DNA of 64,000 bases, taken from the NCBI GenBank assembly GCA_000149265.1, contig CH003196.1:62001-126000 (forward strand), read 5' to 3'. Made by a program: the position numbers and the translations under genes. Each line of letters opens with the position of its first letter. The first letter of the stretch is position 1. Shown here piece after piece: positions 1 through 12,800 of this stretch. A model generated the notes under the pieces. That model searched no databases and was not told the origin of the DNA. It saw only the letters and a list, made by a program, of their open reading frames with translations. The DNA is from Ciona savignyi. Its lineage: Eukaryota; Chordata; Ascidiacea; Phlebobranchia; Cionidae.

Positions 1-126
1 AAAATATTGAGCTGGAATTTGCACTGTCGCCCACCTTTTGTTTACCAGAATAAAAACAGGAAAGAGATTGTAAACCATGTTTGCCAAGTTATTACAAGGT
101 AGTGCTCCTTTTTTATTTAATATTAT

Positions 127-340
127 TGGTGCAACACTAAAAGGAGGGGAAACGGAAAAGAGGGATACGGCTCACTTAAACTATGAAAACTAATTCTAAA
201 CCTGCCCTGAACACTAATTTAAACCCCAGAACTAACCCTAACTCCAACTTAAACTTTAAAATTAACTCTTATACCCTAATCTATATTTTAGTGTAAAGTT
301 TTCCTCCTTTCCGCTTTCCCTCCTTTTAGTTTTCCCAATA
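127..340. mobile_element. MITE-like element, family D (copy 1)
   Basis: An inverted-repeat element: its left end reads ACACTAAAAGGAGGGGAAACGG, approximately mirrored at the right end as CCGCTTTCCCTCCTTTTAGT. AATATTA flanks both sides as a possible target duplication. The interior contains CCAGAACTAACCCTAACTCC, which explains the telomere-like CCCTAA bits. The same structure recurs elsewhere in the window. Confidence 0.7.
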
Positions 341-827
341 TTAATGTAAAAAATAGAAATATAATTTTCTATTTTGTATTTAATTTAAGAAGGGTAACAC
401 TGAAAGGAAGAACGTAGGAAAACTGCTTCTCCAAACACTAATATTAACCACAGAACTAACCCTACTAACTATAACTTTAAAACTCACTCTAATACCCAAA
501 TCTTTATTTTAGTGTGCAGTTTCCCTCCTTCCCACTTTTCCTCATTTTAGTTTTTCCTTTTCGGAAGGGACTGTTGCTTTTTTTATCATGGAAACAAAAA
601 ATAAACTAATATTTTTTAAACTTTAAAGAGATCATTGTAGCTGCGCTTTTAGAATATATTATATTTGTAATGACCAGTGAGATTTCATAGGAAGCAAAGA
701 TACACTTGCTCTAATGTACCAATAATGATTGGTATCCAAGAAAACAGAAACTACAAACACTTGCCTAACATTGATACTAATTTACCAGAATACTCCCATA
801 ATTATCACCTAGTTTAATTACTTTCAG
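341..827 (+). other. Intron or upstream region of the TDP2-like gene
   Basis: Apart from MITE D copy 2, nothing is recognised. The part of the EEP domain with the first catalytic motif must lie further upstream, outside the window. Confidence 0.5.
392..560. mobile_element. MITE-like element, family D (copy 2)
   Basis: A second copy 50 bp further on. It has an ACACTGAAAGGAAGAACG left end, a CAGAACTAACCCTA core and a CCTTCCCACTTTTCCTC right end. Confidence 0.65.
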
Positions 828-3800
828 AGAAGATCCATTGTTGATATGCTTGCAAGACGTTGGAAGGTATGATTACAACCAAATTCACAATGCTTTCCGA
901 CAGAATTATGGATTTCACTCTGTTAGAAACTCAATTGGAGAGATTGAAGGTACAAACTACAATGTTTTCTTAAATTGTGCACTGCATAGGTTATCCCTGT
1001 GAATGGGAAAAACAAGGGGTTAACACACGAGTCAGATCACCTTGCGCCCACCGTCGGGTTACCGGGGCTATTGCATTTTGTGGTGTATGATAGACAAGTT
1101 CCTTCAATTTGGTAGAACCCATTAATTCGCTGGATTCCAGTTCATACTCTAGATTGACAGGTTCAGGAAGGATTAGCAGTGTAATTAAGGTTGTTGAACC
1201 AAGGCATAAGAATACTGGGTGTAATGAGTCAGGTTATAGTAGTGATAATAGTGTCATTTTTGTACAACATCAGTATTATAGTGTTTACTTAATTATAATA
1301 GAATTTAATTGATTCTATTTGAATAAGATACTGAAAATGCCAACAGACAAAATTAAATCAGCTTCTCGTGTTTTGCATACTTCATTGAATATTTTAATTT
1401 CTGCCGGAGTTAATTCTCCTGGCTTAGTCACCAAGAATTTTAGTAAATAATGCTTTGCTGGGACTTACAGCTATGCATAGTAGTGAATGCATACATGTAT
1501 ACAAGAACTTCCATGCATAGTAATACTAACAGCCATGCATACAGAAATGTAAGGAACGAAAATATTTTTGTCGTGTGATCCCTATAATAGATAATATACA
1601 TCAGAACGACCAACCGTTTTTACCAAGCATCTGTGCAATTATAAAAAGCAAACTAAGTGAAACTCGCATCACAAAAGCTAGGTTGTCAAGGTTAAAATAA
1701 ATGAAACAAAAAAATTAATTTGCAGAATGTCTATAAAAAATATTTATTTTTTAGTTATTTTAACAGATCCGAACAAAATACTATTCAGAAACTTTTAGCA
1801 CTGCTCTTGCTTAAAGTGTGATAACCAAAGTCATTGCACTATGTTAAAAACAATATCAATATGCCTACATTTAAGTAAACTCAACTTACATATGTGCTTA
1901 AAGTTTGTAAAACGAGAATTGATTCTGGGGAAAATACAAATAGCAGTCAGAGTGTTATGGTATGTGTTGTATTCTTGTATTGGAGGTATTTGGTAGTGAA
2001 TAAATATAAAGCGAAAGTCGTCGGGTTATATAGCACGAAATGCACGCAAAGAATGTTACATTCCTATGTAAATGATTATTACATACATGCGGGCATGATT
2101 ACAGGGCACAAAATAACTGTCTGGAAACCTGCTTGTATTACTTCAGGGATAGAAAATAAACGCATTTTCACAACAGTATGGTTACGTTTTATAATTATGT
2201 TTCAATTACAGACCCAGACAGTTGCACAACCGTCATTATGTTCAAGAAAGAGTTGGTCTCCCACACCGAGGGAAAGCACTACATGTTCCACAGTCTGCGG
2301 TTGACGGAGTATCTCCATTTATTCCAGGTGTGAATGTAGCAGATATCGTAGGATAGGATATTCATGTTTATCCCTGTGAATGGGAAAACCAAGGGGGTTA
2401 ACACACGGGCAATCGTCAGATTACCTCGTGCCCACTGTCGGGCTATCGGAGATATTGCATTGCGTTGTGTATGATTCACATGTTCCTTCAATTTGGTAGA
2501 ACCCATTAATCTGCTGGATTTAATCAAAGTTCGTTAAGGGCCTTGCCCATAGACACAACCGACTAGCTAGCGACCAGTTGCGAACTGGAAACCTTTCGGT
2601 TGAAAGGCGCCGCACTAAACCACCAGACTAACCTGTCGGCATAAACACTTATGATNNNNNNNNNNNNNNNNNNNNNNNNNNNNNNNNNNNNNNNNNNNNN
2701 NNNNNNNNNNNNNNNNNNNNNNNNNNNNNNNNNNNNNNNNNNNNNNNNNNNNNNNCATTCTAACTGCCGAACTTACCATTTTACTCTTATGCATGTACCT
2801 CTTTGGACATGAAAAATATGAAGTTGTAGTAGTGTCCATTATAAAAATGAATTGTGCTAAGTATAATGTGTTACACTTTCTTATCTCTGTGTATTGGATA
2901 AAGTCGTTACAACAATTATAATCATTTTCTACTCCATTTATAGCTGTTGCTTATTGCAATATTTATGTATTAATACAACTATATGCTAAAAAGGATCTGT
3001 AACAAAAGAGTTGCATTTCAGGTAAAAGTTAAAGGAAATGTTATTGTTGTAATGACTGCTCAATTAGAAAAGCGCAAATCGAATTCAAAGGAAAGACAGC
3101 AGCAGTTAGAACAGGCAAGTATAAATATACAAAATATAACCTGTTTGGATTAAAGTTGTTACTCTGGAATTATTTAACTAAAAACCAACATGACTGTAAC
3201 AGAGTAAAACATAAACATGGGAAAAGCAACTAGCCAAAACTAAGTAATATAAACAATGAAAATTACACAAATAATTACAAAATAGCGGTAATCGCTATGT
3301 GCACATAACATTGATATCATCACTGCGCAAATTTACCACTGCCCAAATCTTAAACAGAATAATATACCGACATTTGATAATTAATTGGGATTTAGACATT
3401 TCTAACGACTGTCGTTTTTCCGTTTTTTTTCTGTTTTCAAAATTTTTATCAAAGATACTGTTCATGTTTTCATCGTGGAAACAAAAAATAAACTAAACTA
3501 AACTAATAGCAGGTATGGCTTACATGAACACATAACCTTCATATCCCAGTTATTCTTTGCTCGATTGCATTAAATCTAATTTCAACTTTCCAACCCAGAT
3601 ATTCCAGATGATGAGCAAATGTCCTCTCAGCACCACAGCAATCTTCGCAGGTAGTTTGCACATCACTGATTTTGAGGTAACAATAAACAATAATTATAAG
3701 GGGTTAGAAGATACCACATAGCCACATAGTAAATGAAAGAACGGAAAAAATGTTTGGTTGATATTTTAAGATATCTAAATTATTGTATTACCTGGCATGA

Positions 3801-6800
3801 TCACACTCAAAGGATATAGTTGTTTAGTTTATTTACTCTTTTACTTCTTATAAAACCCAAAAATTGAAGAAAACACAATTAATATAGAAACAGAAAACTA
3901 AAAGACAAAAACTGATACTTAGAACAAGGAATTATCCACTATCATTGGCTCCAAAACCTAACCATTATTGTTGTCATTTCAGCTTAAAAATGCCATGCGC
4001 CAATTTGATAAGAATGTAACTGAATTGTGGAAACATTTACACCTAAAAAGCTCAATCAATGACAAGCTGAGTGTGAAGAATGCAAGTGATGTAAGTTTTC
4101 CCAACAGTAAGATAGTTATAGCAAAAGAGCATGAAAATAAAATTGATTATGCCATTGCTTTATTTGTGTATAGTTACACTTTGAGAATCGGATATTTATG
4201 TTTTATCCCCATGGGTTTGCAAATAGGCTTGTATATAAATTTATTTATGGTCCATCCAATTAGTCTGATGCTTTAGTGCGTCGCCTTTTGTCGAAGGGTT
4301 AAAGCTTCTCAACTGGTCGCTAGCTAGTCGGTTGTGTCTAATGCACTTAATGGACATTGCCCTAACTTAGTGGATTAATGGGTTCTACTAAATTAAAGAA
4401 GCGTCTCAAACACGAAACACTACAATAGCTCCGGTTACCCGACGGTGGGCACGAGGGGATCCAACGATTACAATGTGTTAACCGCCTTGGTTTTCCCATT
4501 TACAGTGATAAACATAAATATCCTATTCTTATTCATTTAAAGTGTATAAAGGTTAGTAGTTTTGTTTGTATAATCAGCCAAACTCGTGAATAAAATGTAA
4601 TAATTAATGCAAAAAACTTGAAATGAAATATGATACAAAAAAGGTGATAAATGCCTTCAAAAGTAACTAACTAGTTTATGTAGTATCTACATCAGCTTAA
4701 CTGACTATGTCCGTCCATTATTTTATTATTTTATGTATGTATTCCATTATCTTATGTATAAGAATGAGTCATCATTATTAGACTAAAATAATTCCGCCGA
4801 CCCATAATAGACAAGCCGTAGATATGTACGTATTATAACGTGTGTGCTCGTATTTCCCACCCACTCAATTATCAATGAGTCAGCGAAATACACGTCCCTA
4901 GGTTTAGCTTAATTTATTTTAAATCTTTTTGTAACCGTAAAGAAGGTAATAGTTATTATAAAATTTTAAAAAAATATAATAAAAGTATATTTCATGATAT
5001 AACATATATGAAGCTAAAAAGATGACCACTTTACTTAGTATTGTAATTTTGTAGCAAATTTAATATAATTTTGCACTGCATAATATAAGCTTTTCTTATT
5101 TAAATAATTAGGTATCATTTTAAAATGAGTTTGGATGAAATTAATTTGTGATTTTATATAAATTAGAATTTGCATATTTATCTGTAGGTTAGAACACTTA
5201 AGGGGCTTTGAAACCGAACGCCAACATCCGACTAGCTCTCAACCAGTTTCGATCCCTTAACCTTTCACCAGAAAGACAAGCAGGAAAGGATAGGATAGAA
5301 TATTCATGTTTATCCCCGTGAATGGAAACTACCAAGGGGTTGGGGAAACACCACAGACAATCCGTCAGAATCACCTCGCGCCCACCGCCAGGTTACCGGA
5401 GCTATTGCCCGTGTGTGTTTATGATTGACACGTTCCTTTAATTTTGTAAAACATATTAATCCGATTGGGTTTAGGCAATGTCCGTTACGTGCCTTGCCCA
5501 AGAACACAACCTTTTTTTCTTCCGACCAGTTTCGAAACTGCAACCTGTTGATTAAAAGGTGTCGCACTTAACCGCCAGAATAACCGGTCAGATAAGCTAC
5601 CATCCCCCTCTAAGCTGTTCGTCCTCAGGTCAACAATACCGAGTGGGTTTTCGTTCGGCCAAACGGTGGATATTTCACCCCGTTGGACATGACAACCCTC
5701 CCATCTTCATCTGATTCATTTCCGCATGGAATTCTTGTCTCTCTCCTCGCACCTGTATGTTGTTTTTTTAGCTATTTTGTTGAATTTAGGTTTGGTTTAT
5801 TAATTTATCTACATATAAAAAATCCAAAAAATTGGCCAATTGAATAGTTGTTAAAATACGTCATTGAGTGAATAATTGTTAAGTCTATTAGACACCGTCT
5901 TTTAATCTATGGAAATGGTTCATTAAGTGAACCCCTAAATAAAAGGTGTGGAATAGGGGCTACCAATGTAAATTGAATTATTAATGTTGTTGGGTAAAAC
6001 AGCATGTTTTTAAGTCGCATTACTACAATTGTCACCATTTTTTAAATGGTAGAAACATACAAACTGTTAATAAAATTCTATTGGACATATGGCAACAGAT
6101 ACATAGCCACTTATATTGGCTTTGGTATTTTTGTTAAAAAGCAACCTTTACTAACTTTTGTACTCTTTCTTTTAAGGACCACAGCCTGAATGAGTTGAGT
6201 GAAAGTTCAGAAGAAAGTGAAAGTGATGAAGCAGATTATGAATCCGATTTAAAAGATCATTCTGCCAGATGTGAACTCGAACTCCAGGATCAAAACGAAA
6301 GTTATGAAGACGAAGGGATTTGTGTTGATGGAGATGTCAGGTATGGCTGTCCGGTTAGTCTGGTGGTTTAGTATGGCGCTTTTTAGCCGAAAGGTTGCAG
6401 GTGCGAAACTGGTCGCTAGCTAGTCGGTCAGTGTCCTTGGGCAAGGCAGTTAACTGTTATTGCACGAAGTGATCTGACGATTGCCCGTGTGTTAACCCCC
6501 CTTGGTTTCCCATTCACGGAGATATACATAAATATTCTATCCCGGATCCTATGGCTGTTTAGGCTGGTAGCTCTATGTATTTAGTTAACATCTGCCTGAA
6601 GACACAACCAGCAAATGGCAGGTTGCGATCCACAACTTTTCATTAAGGGCAATGCACTGGATCCAAATTTCAAGATTTGTCATTTTTACAGGGCAGAATT
6701 ATCTGGAAGTCAAGATTCAAATAGAAGATTTGGTGCTGAAGAAGAAAATCTTCATTGCTTCAGCCACGAAAGTTCACCCCCAATATTTCACGACGTCTCT

Positions 6801-9800
6801 TACTCTACAACTACTTCTAACTTCTCACAAACGGCTTATAGCTTAGCACCACTTGACGATAGCAACCACTATCAACCTGTCAGCTCTATTTCATTCTACC
6901 ATTCGCCCTGTGTCTTCCTTCATTGGGCAGCCACAGAACTTTCTAGAACCCCGCATCCCCACACTTAGCTACGCCCAGTCTACTTTAAGCCCATATAGCT
7001 TTCCAACTATCCAGCAATCACCTATAACCACGATTATCCCGATCACAATCTACCATCCAGTCCAAGGCTGTCTTGTAGTCCCAGAGTCACAAGGATATGA
7101 CAGTGTACTTCATCAACAGCCGCTTTCAAATTATGACAGCGCACTGCACCTGAACCCACTTTCAAATTTCAACCCTAATGTCAGTCCATTCCCTACAACA
7201 CCACCGCCACAAATCCATAAAGAACCAAATGCAACATGTAACACTCCAGATGCAGAAGTCGGTGTGGATAATGTGGTAAAATTAAGTGGCTCATGTTCAT
7301 CTGACAACTCGGATAATGAAAACTCCTCACTTAACAACCAGACTGGAAACAGTACTTCTACAAAGTCTGAAACTTGTGATAGATCAGGTATTAACATGCG
7401 TCTGCTGTTGTGGGTATTATATGCGGAGTAAAAGGTCCTTTTTGCTCCATTACTAGTCTTAGTATTCCACTAAAGACGTACTCCTACTATTGTAAAATTA
7501 CTTGGAAATTTTAAAATAAATTTGCAGTAACATTTCCATTATAACACAAGATTAATATAATGATTAATCCCCATGGGTTTTCGCACGCTCGGGATAGGAC
7601 ATGATTATCCTTTCTTTTTTGCTAAATTGTAACTCTTTCTGTTTTCTTTTTAGAATCGTCATTACTGAAAGGATCAAGTCTTAATGCGGATTCGTGTCTC
7701 CTATTGTGTATGCTCCTTCTTAATGAAAATAACTCGTAAGTTAGTCTGGTTTAGTGCGACACCTTTCAACCGAACGGTTGCAGGTTTAAAACTCATTGCT
7801 AGCTAGTCGGTTGTGTCTTTTCTTAGGCAAGGCACTTTACGGACATTGCCTAAACCCAGGGGATTAATGGTTTCTACTAAATTGAAGGAATGTGTCTATT
7901 ATATACAACACACTGCAATATCTCCGATAACCGGACAGTGGGCGCAAGGTAATCTGACGATTGCATGTGTGTTAACCCCCTTGGTTTTCACATTCACAGG
8001 GATAAACATGCATATCCTATTTTATCCTAAGTTTAGTTCATTTTTTATTAAATTGTTTATCACCTTAAATTCCAACTAACAAAAGGCCGGTGTAAAGGGT
8101 GTAATTACCCGTATATATCGTTTCTTTATAATAATCTATCGCTGAAAATCTTTTAGTGGAATAAGCCAATATTGCTATTGATACTTAAATTTTACCATTT
8201 TTAAATACTATATGAAATGAGAAATTGTAATGATTTGAATAAAATTTGCAATCGTCAGATTTTTTTTCAATAGTCGGATTACCCAGTATAATGCAGTGTG
8301 ATAAATATATTTAAAATACTGAAATAGTTTGTTTAAACCATTAAACCACTTCAAGTAGCTCGTTTTAATACCAACCCGATAGATTAGTCAAGTGGTTAAG
8401 TGCCTCGCCTTTCAGCAGAAGGGTTGCAGATTCGAAACTGGTCGCTAGCTAGTCAGTTTTGTCCTTGGGCAATGCTCTTAACGGACATTGCCTGAACCCA
8501 GCGGGTTCTACTAAATTGAAGAAACATGTGTATCATACATACCACACTGCAATAGCTCCATTAACCCGACAGTTGGCACGAGGTGATCTGACAATTTCCT
8601 GTGTGCTAATCCCCTTAGTTTTCCCATTCACGGGAATAAGCATGAATATCCTATCCTATCCCTAACCCTTTACAACTAATATTTCAAATTACTACTATAT
8701 GAACCAATTAGCAAGTCTAAAATAGTTTTGGTCCTGAAACCTTAAGACTTATGTTTCAACAAGCATTAAGCAATTATAAAAATAATTTTGTTCATTTCTC
8801 ATTTTATGTCCCACAGAAATGACTTTATTTATTCCTGGATTGATAAGAACTTGGACTTTAAATCAACATCATCCCAGACCTTTATAAAATGCTTTGTTTC
8901 CACCATCTGTGGAAAAGCTGTGGAAAGTGATTTGGATCACTCTGGTAAGTTAAACATCACTCATATATTGTTTTGATAAAAATCCCTAACTTTAATATTC
9001 ACTTTAGTTTAATTTATTTTATTCATTTTTGTCCCAGTTTTTAGAAATAGCAAAAAATATAATCACAACACAGGAACGGGAAAAGACGGCAAAACGAACA
9101 GTCGTTAAAACACGTCATTAAAGAAAAAAGATTTAATTTAATAAATGTAGCGGACGGCCCCCAAACATAGGCAAAAAAACAATATTAAGCGATCAAAATT
9201 TAATTAAGATTAAAACGATATAGAGCCCTGAAGAAAAGTGTGCGGTAAAGCTTTAAGCCGGATTAAGATATTTATATTTTATTTATTTGGGTATTAAAAA
9301 TGAGGGCCAGCGGTGTTAGACTTATAAGATTAGTCACATAATTATAAGATTCTGTTATGGCAAAAGAAAGGGAAGTGTTATCAGATTATAAATTGTTAGA
9401 TTATGTCATGCCTACTGTGAAGTTACAATTTTAACTTATTATTCAACTGGGTTCATGTAAGCCTTAAAATTTGTGATTTCAAGCTAGAAATGTTTAATGG
9501 CTGTGGCAAAAACCAGGGTGGTGTTAACCAAAATGTGTCCACAGTGCTTTCTATGTAAAGCATGCATCTTAATATGCTTGCTTCACTTTAATATTAAAGT
9601 GACAGTTTAATAGTTAATATTGTTAATAAAATTTGTTGCAACCTAATATGAGTAAAATTTGTTTGCTTGATTAGTAGGATTAAAACCAGTCTGGCAAGAT
9701 GGTTGTTCCTTTGGCAAGTCACTTAATGTACATTGCTTAAAACCACTAAATTATCGTGTTATTTTAAACTAGTTGATCCTTTGGATCTTTTACTGCATTA

Positions 9801-12800
9801 GGTGCAAATGTGCGGTATATGTATTTTCATCACTGCATTTGGTTGGATTTAATTATTTGTTGGTATTGATTGTTTGTTTATTAATTATCACCGAATGTAT
9901 AGTGTTATTTAAAATATAAATTATAATATTTTAAACCTGAAGAAATGTCACAATCAAATACAACACAATGTAATAGGTCCGGTAACCTGGCAGTATCCAC
10001 TTGTATTGTTCCACTATCCATGTATTAGTGTTACGGTGCCACGCAATGAAGTTGACGCGCTATTTCCAATTCCTTTATTCGGTATTCAGCGGTAACTAAA
10101 AATACATAAATTAGTACGAGACATTATAAAAAAGAAAAACCATAACAAAATAATACCTTAACAATTGCACGTCCGTAACTTCTTTGACCATTTACTGAAT
10201 AAATTGCTGCTTCCTCGCAGCCGGCGTACACAAAAAAGGACTATACAAATCAAAACGTAAATTCGCCAAGGACACTCATAGAAATAAAATGTAACAAAAT
10301 CAACCAACCATAAAAATCACTGAACCATAAAAACTACTGCAGCGATGCAGTAACAATTAGTTTAAAACATCTACTCAAATAGGTGCCAGCAAAAGTTCAT
10401 AATTTTTTAGTTTTTTTTTTAAGTTTATTATAAAATTTTAGTTTAAACTTATTTTTAAAATTGTGTTTTACACTTTAACTGTTTTTACAGATAATTTGAT
10501 AAACAGAAGATCTCCCTTAATCTCTGTTTACCTAACTGCAGCAAAAGACTGTGATAAACTAAAACAAGTTGTAATCGATGAAGTTTTCACTTCTGCTGAA
10601 AAAAAGAAATATAATGAGGGTAAGTAACCAATGTAGTTATCTAAGTTTCTAACCAAGTTGCTATTTTTTCCGGTTAGGTAGGTCATACGGGAGGTTAGTT
10701 CTATGACTGGTTAGCTCATATGGCTAGATAGCTTGATTGGTTTGGTAGCTCATGGCTGGTTATTATGGGTCCCATTTGAAAAATTGGGACACATATTGTT
10801 TTTGTCCGTTTTTTTTTTTCTTTTTTTTTTGTTTTTTTTCGTCAAACGCTTGACAGGCATAGCATGTCGCCCCGACATCTACCAGAACGAATAACGGAAT
10901 CGCACTGAGACTTCGCCATTTGTTGACAACATGTTCTAGATGAACAGAAACCAAAATTTGGGGAGATAAAACTAGGGGAATTCCCCTTGGACGTTAAAAA
11001 CCAAAACGGTATTTTTTTCAAAAAAATTCGCTTTTTTGGGCATAGCGTTTAAACGACAGCACCAGTTTGAATAAGATTTGGTGAAATGTAAGTGCATTAG
11101 TAACTGATTTAACACTAAGAAGAAATAAAAAAATTACCTAGGGAAATACCCTAAACAATAGGATTTTGTTCTTAAATCATGATTGTGACAAGCACGCCAT
11201 GTCGCCCCGACATCTACCAGAAGGAAAAATGGAATCGCAATGAAACTATGGTATTGGTTAGATAACATGTTCTAGATGAACAGAAACCAAAATTTTGGGT
11301 GATAAATCCAGGGGATTTCCCCTGGAACGTTACAAAACAATACGGTATTTTTTTCTAAAAAACTAGCTTTTTTGGGCATAGCGCTTAAACGACAGCAACA
11401 ATTTAAATCAGATTTCGTAAAATGTAAGTGCATTAGTAACTGATTTAACCCTAAAAAGAAATAAAAAAAATACCTGGGGAAATACCCTAAACAATAAGAT
11501 TATGTTCTCAAATTATGATTGTGACAAGCACGCCATGTCGCCCCGACATCTACCAGAAGGAAAAATGGAATCGCAATGAAACTTCGGTATTTGTTAGAAA
11601 ACATGGTCTAGATATACAGAAACCCAAATTTCCGGTAATAAATCCAGGGGAATTCCCCTGGGTCGTTACAAAACAAAACGGTATTTTTTTCTAAAAAAAT
11701 GACTTTTTTGGGCATAGCGCTTGAACGGCTGTTACAATTAGAATCAGATTTTCTAAAATGTAAGTGCATTAGTCACTGATTTATCACTTAGGAAAAATAA
11801 AAAATTACCTATAGGGAAATACCTTAAAAATAGAATTTTGTTCTCAAATCATGATTGTGACAAGCATGCCATGTAGCCCCGACATCTACCAAAAGTAGTA
11901 ATGGAATCGCAGAAAAAAATTGACATTTGTAAGAGAACATGGTCTAGATATGCAGAAATCAAAATTTTGGGTAATGAATCTAGGGGAATTCCCCTGAGAC
12001 GTTAAAATCTAAAAGGTTTTTTTCCAATAAATTAGCTTTCTGGGGCATATAGCGCTTAAACGGCTGCTCTAACTATATTTAAATTTGGTGAAATGTTAGA
12101 CCATTAGACAGTATGTGCCAATTAAAAGAAGAAGAAAACATTTACTTAGGGTAATTACGTTAAAAACAAAGTTATGTTCCTAATTTAAGATTGTGACAGG
12201 CATGCCATATCGCACTGACATCTCCAACAAGGAGTCTACAAATCAGATTAAAACTTTAAGAATTGTTACATAACATGACCCACATATGTAAAAACAGAAA
12301 CTTATCTACTAAACCTAGGGGAATTCCCTGATACCATGAAAAACTAAATCGGACTGTTTTGGCAATTTAGCTTCATTTCACTTCGGCGCTTGAAACGAAG
12401 GTTTAATTTAAAGCATTTGTGGTGAAAATGTTCGTAAATTTAAGACGTTTATTCTTTTTTTAACTACATATGGAGAGGAAATTTGGTTTGATAACTATGG
12501 GACCCATGCGTTTATGCTTGCAGAAACAAACTACATATTCAATGTATAAAATACAAGTTGTGGTTACAAGGGACCCTGTAGCATAAATATATGGCATACA
12601 ACATGTGTTTTACAAATAGTGGTGGTTAAACAGGTGGTTGACACTCTCTAGTCTTGTATTGTAGTTTGTAGCATTATTATCAGATGGTGGTAACTGTTGT
12701 TTCTTAGGACAAGGCACTTAATGGAATTTAGTTTTAACAAAAACTAGAACAATGTCTATAGCCTCTTCCACCTACTTAATAAACTGGCAACCTTTGTTAG

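Noticed and set aside
200-300. Telomere-like CCCTAA motifs
   Set aside because: They are single motifs inside the interior of MITE D, not a tandem array.
2615-2839. ORF spanning the first N run
   Set aside because: Open only because of the N placeholder and a SINE-A head.
4081-6190. Residues S-D-D-H formed across the exon 5/6 junction of the TDP2-like gene as the missing SDH motif
   Set aside because: The surrounding sequence does not match the TDP2 motif context, spacing is too short and what follows is an acidic low-complexity stretch. Treated as coincidence.
7813-8079. A recurrent ORF across many SINE-A copies (KLKERVYHIQHTAIAPV... TRRWARGDLTIARVL)
   Set aside because: It appears wherever SINE-A happens to be free of stops, is broken or frameshifted in most copies, has no known domain, and the opposite strand is equally open. 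It reflects the repeat consensus, not a gene.
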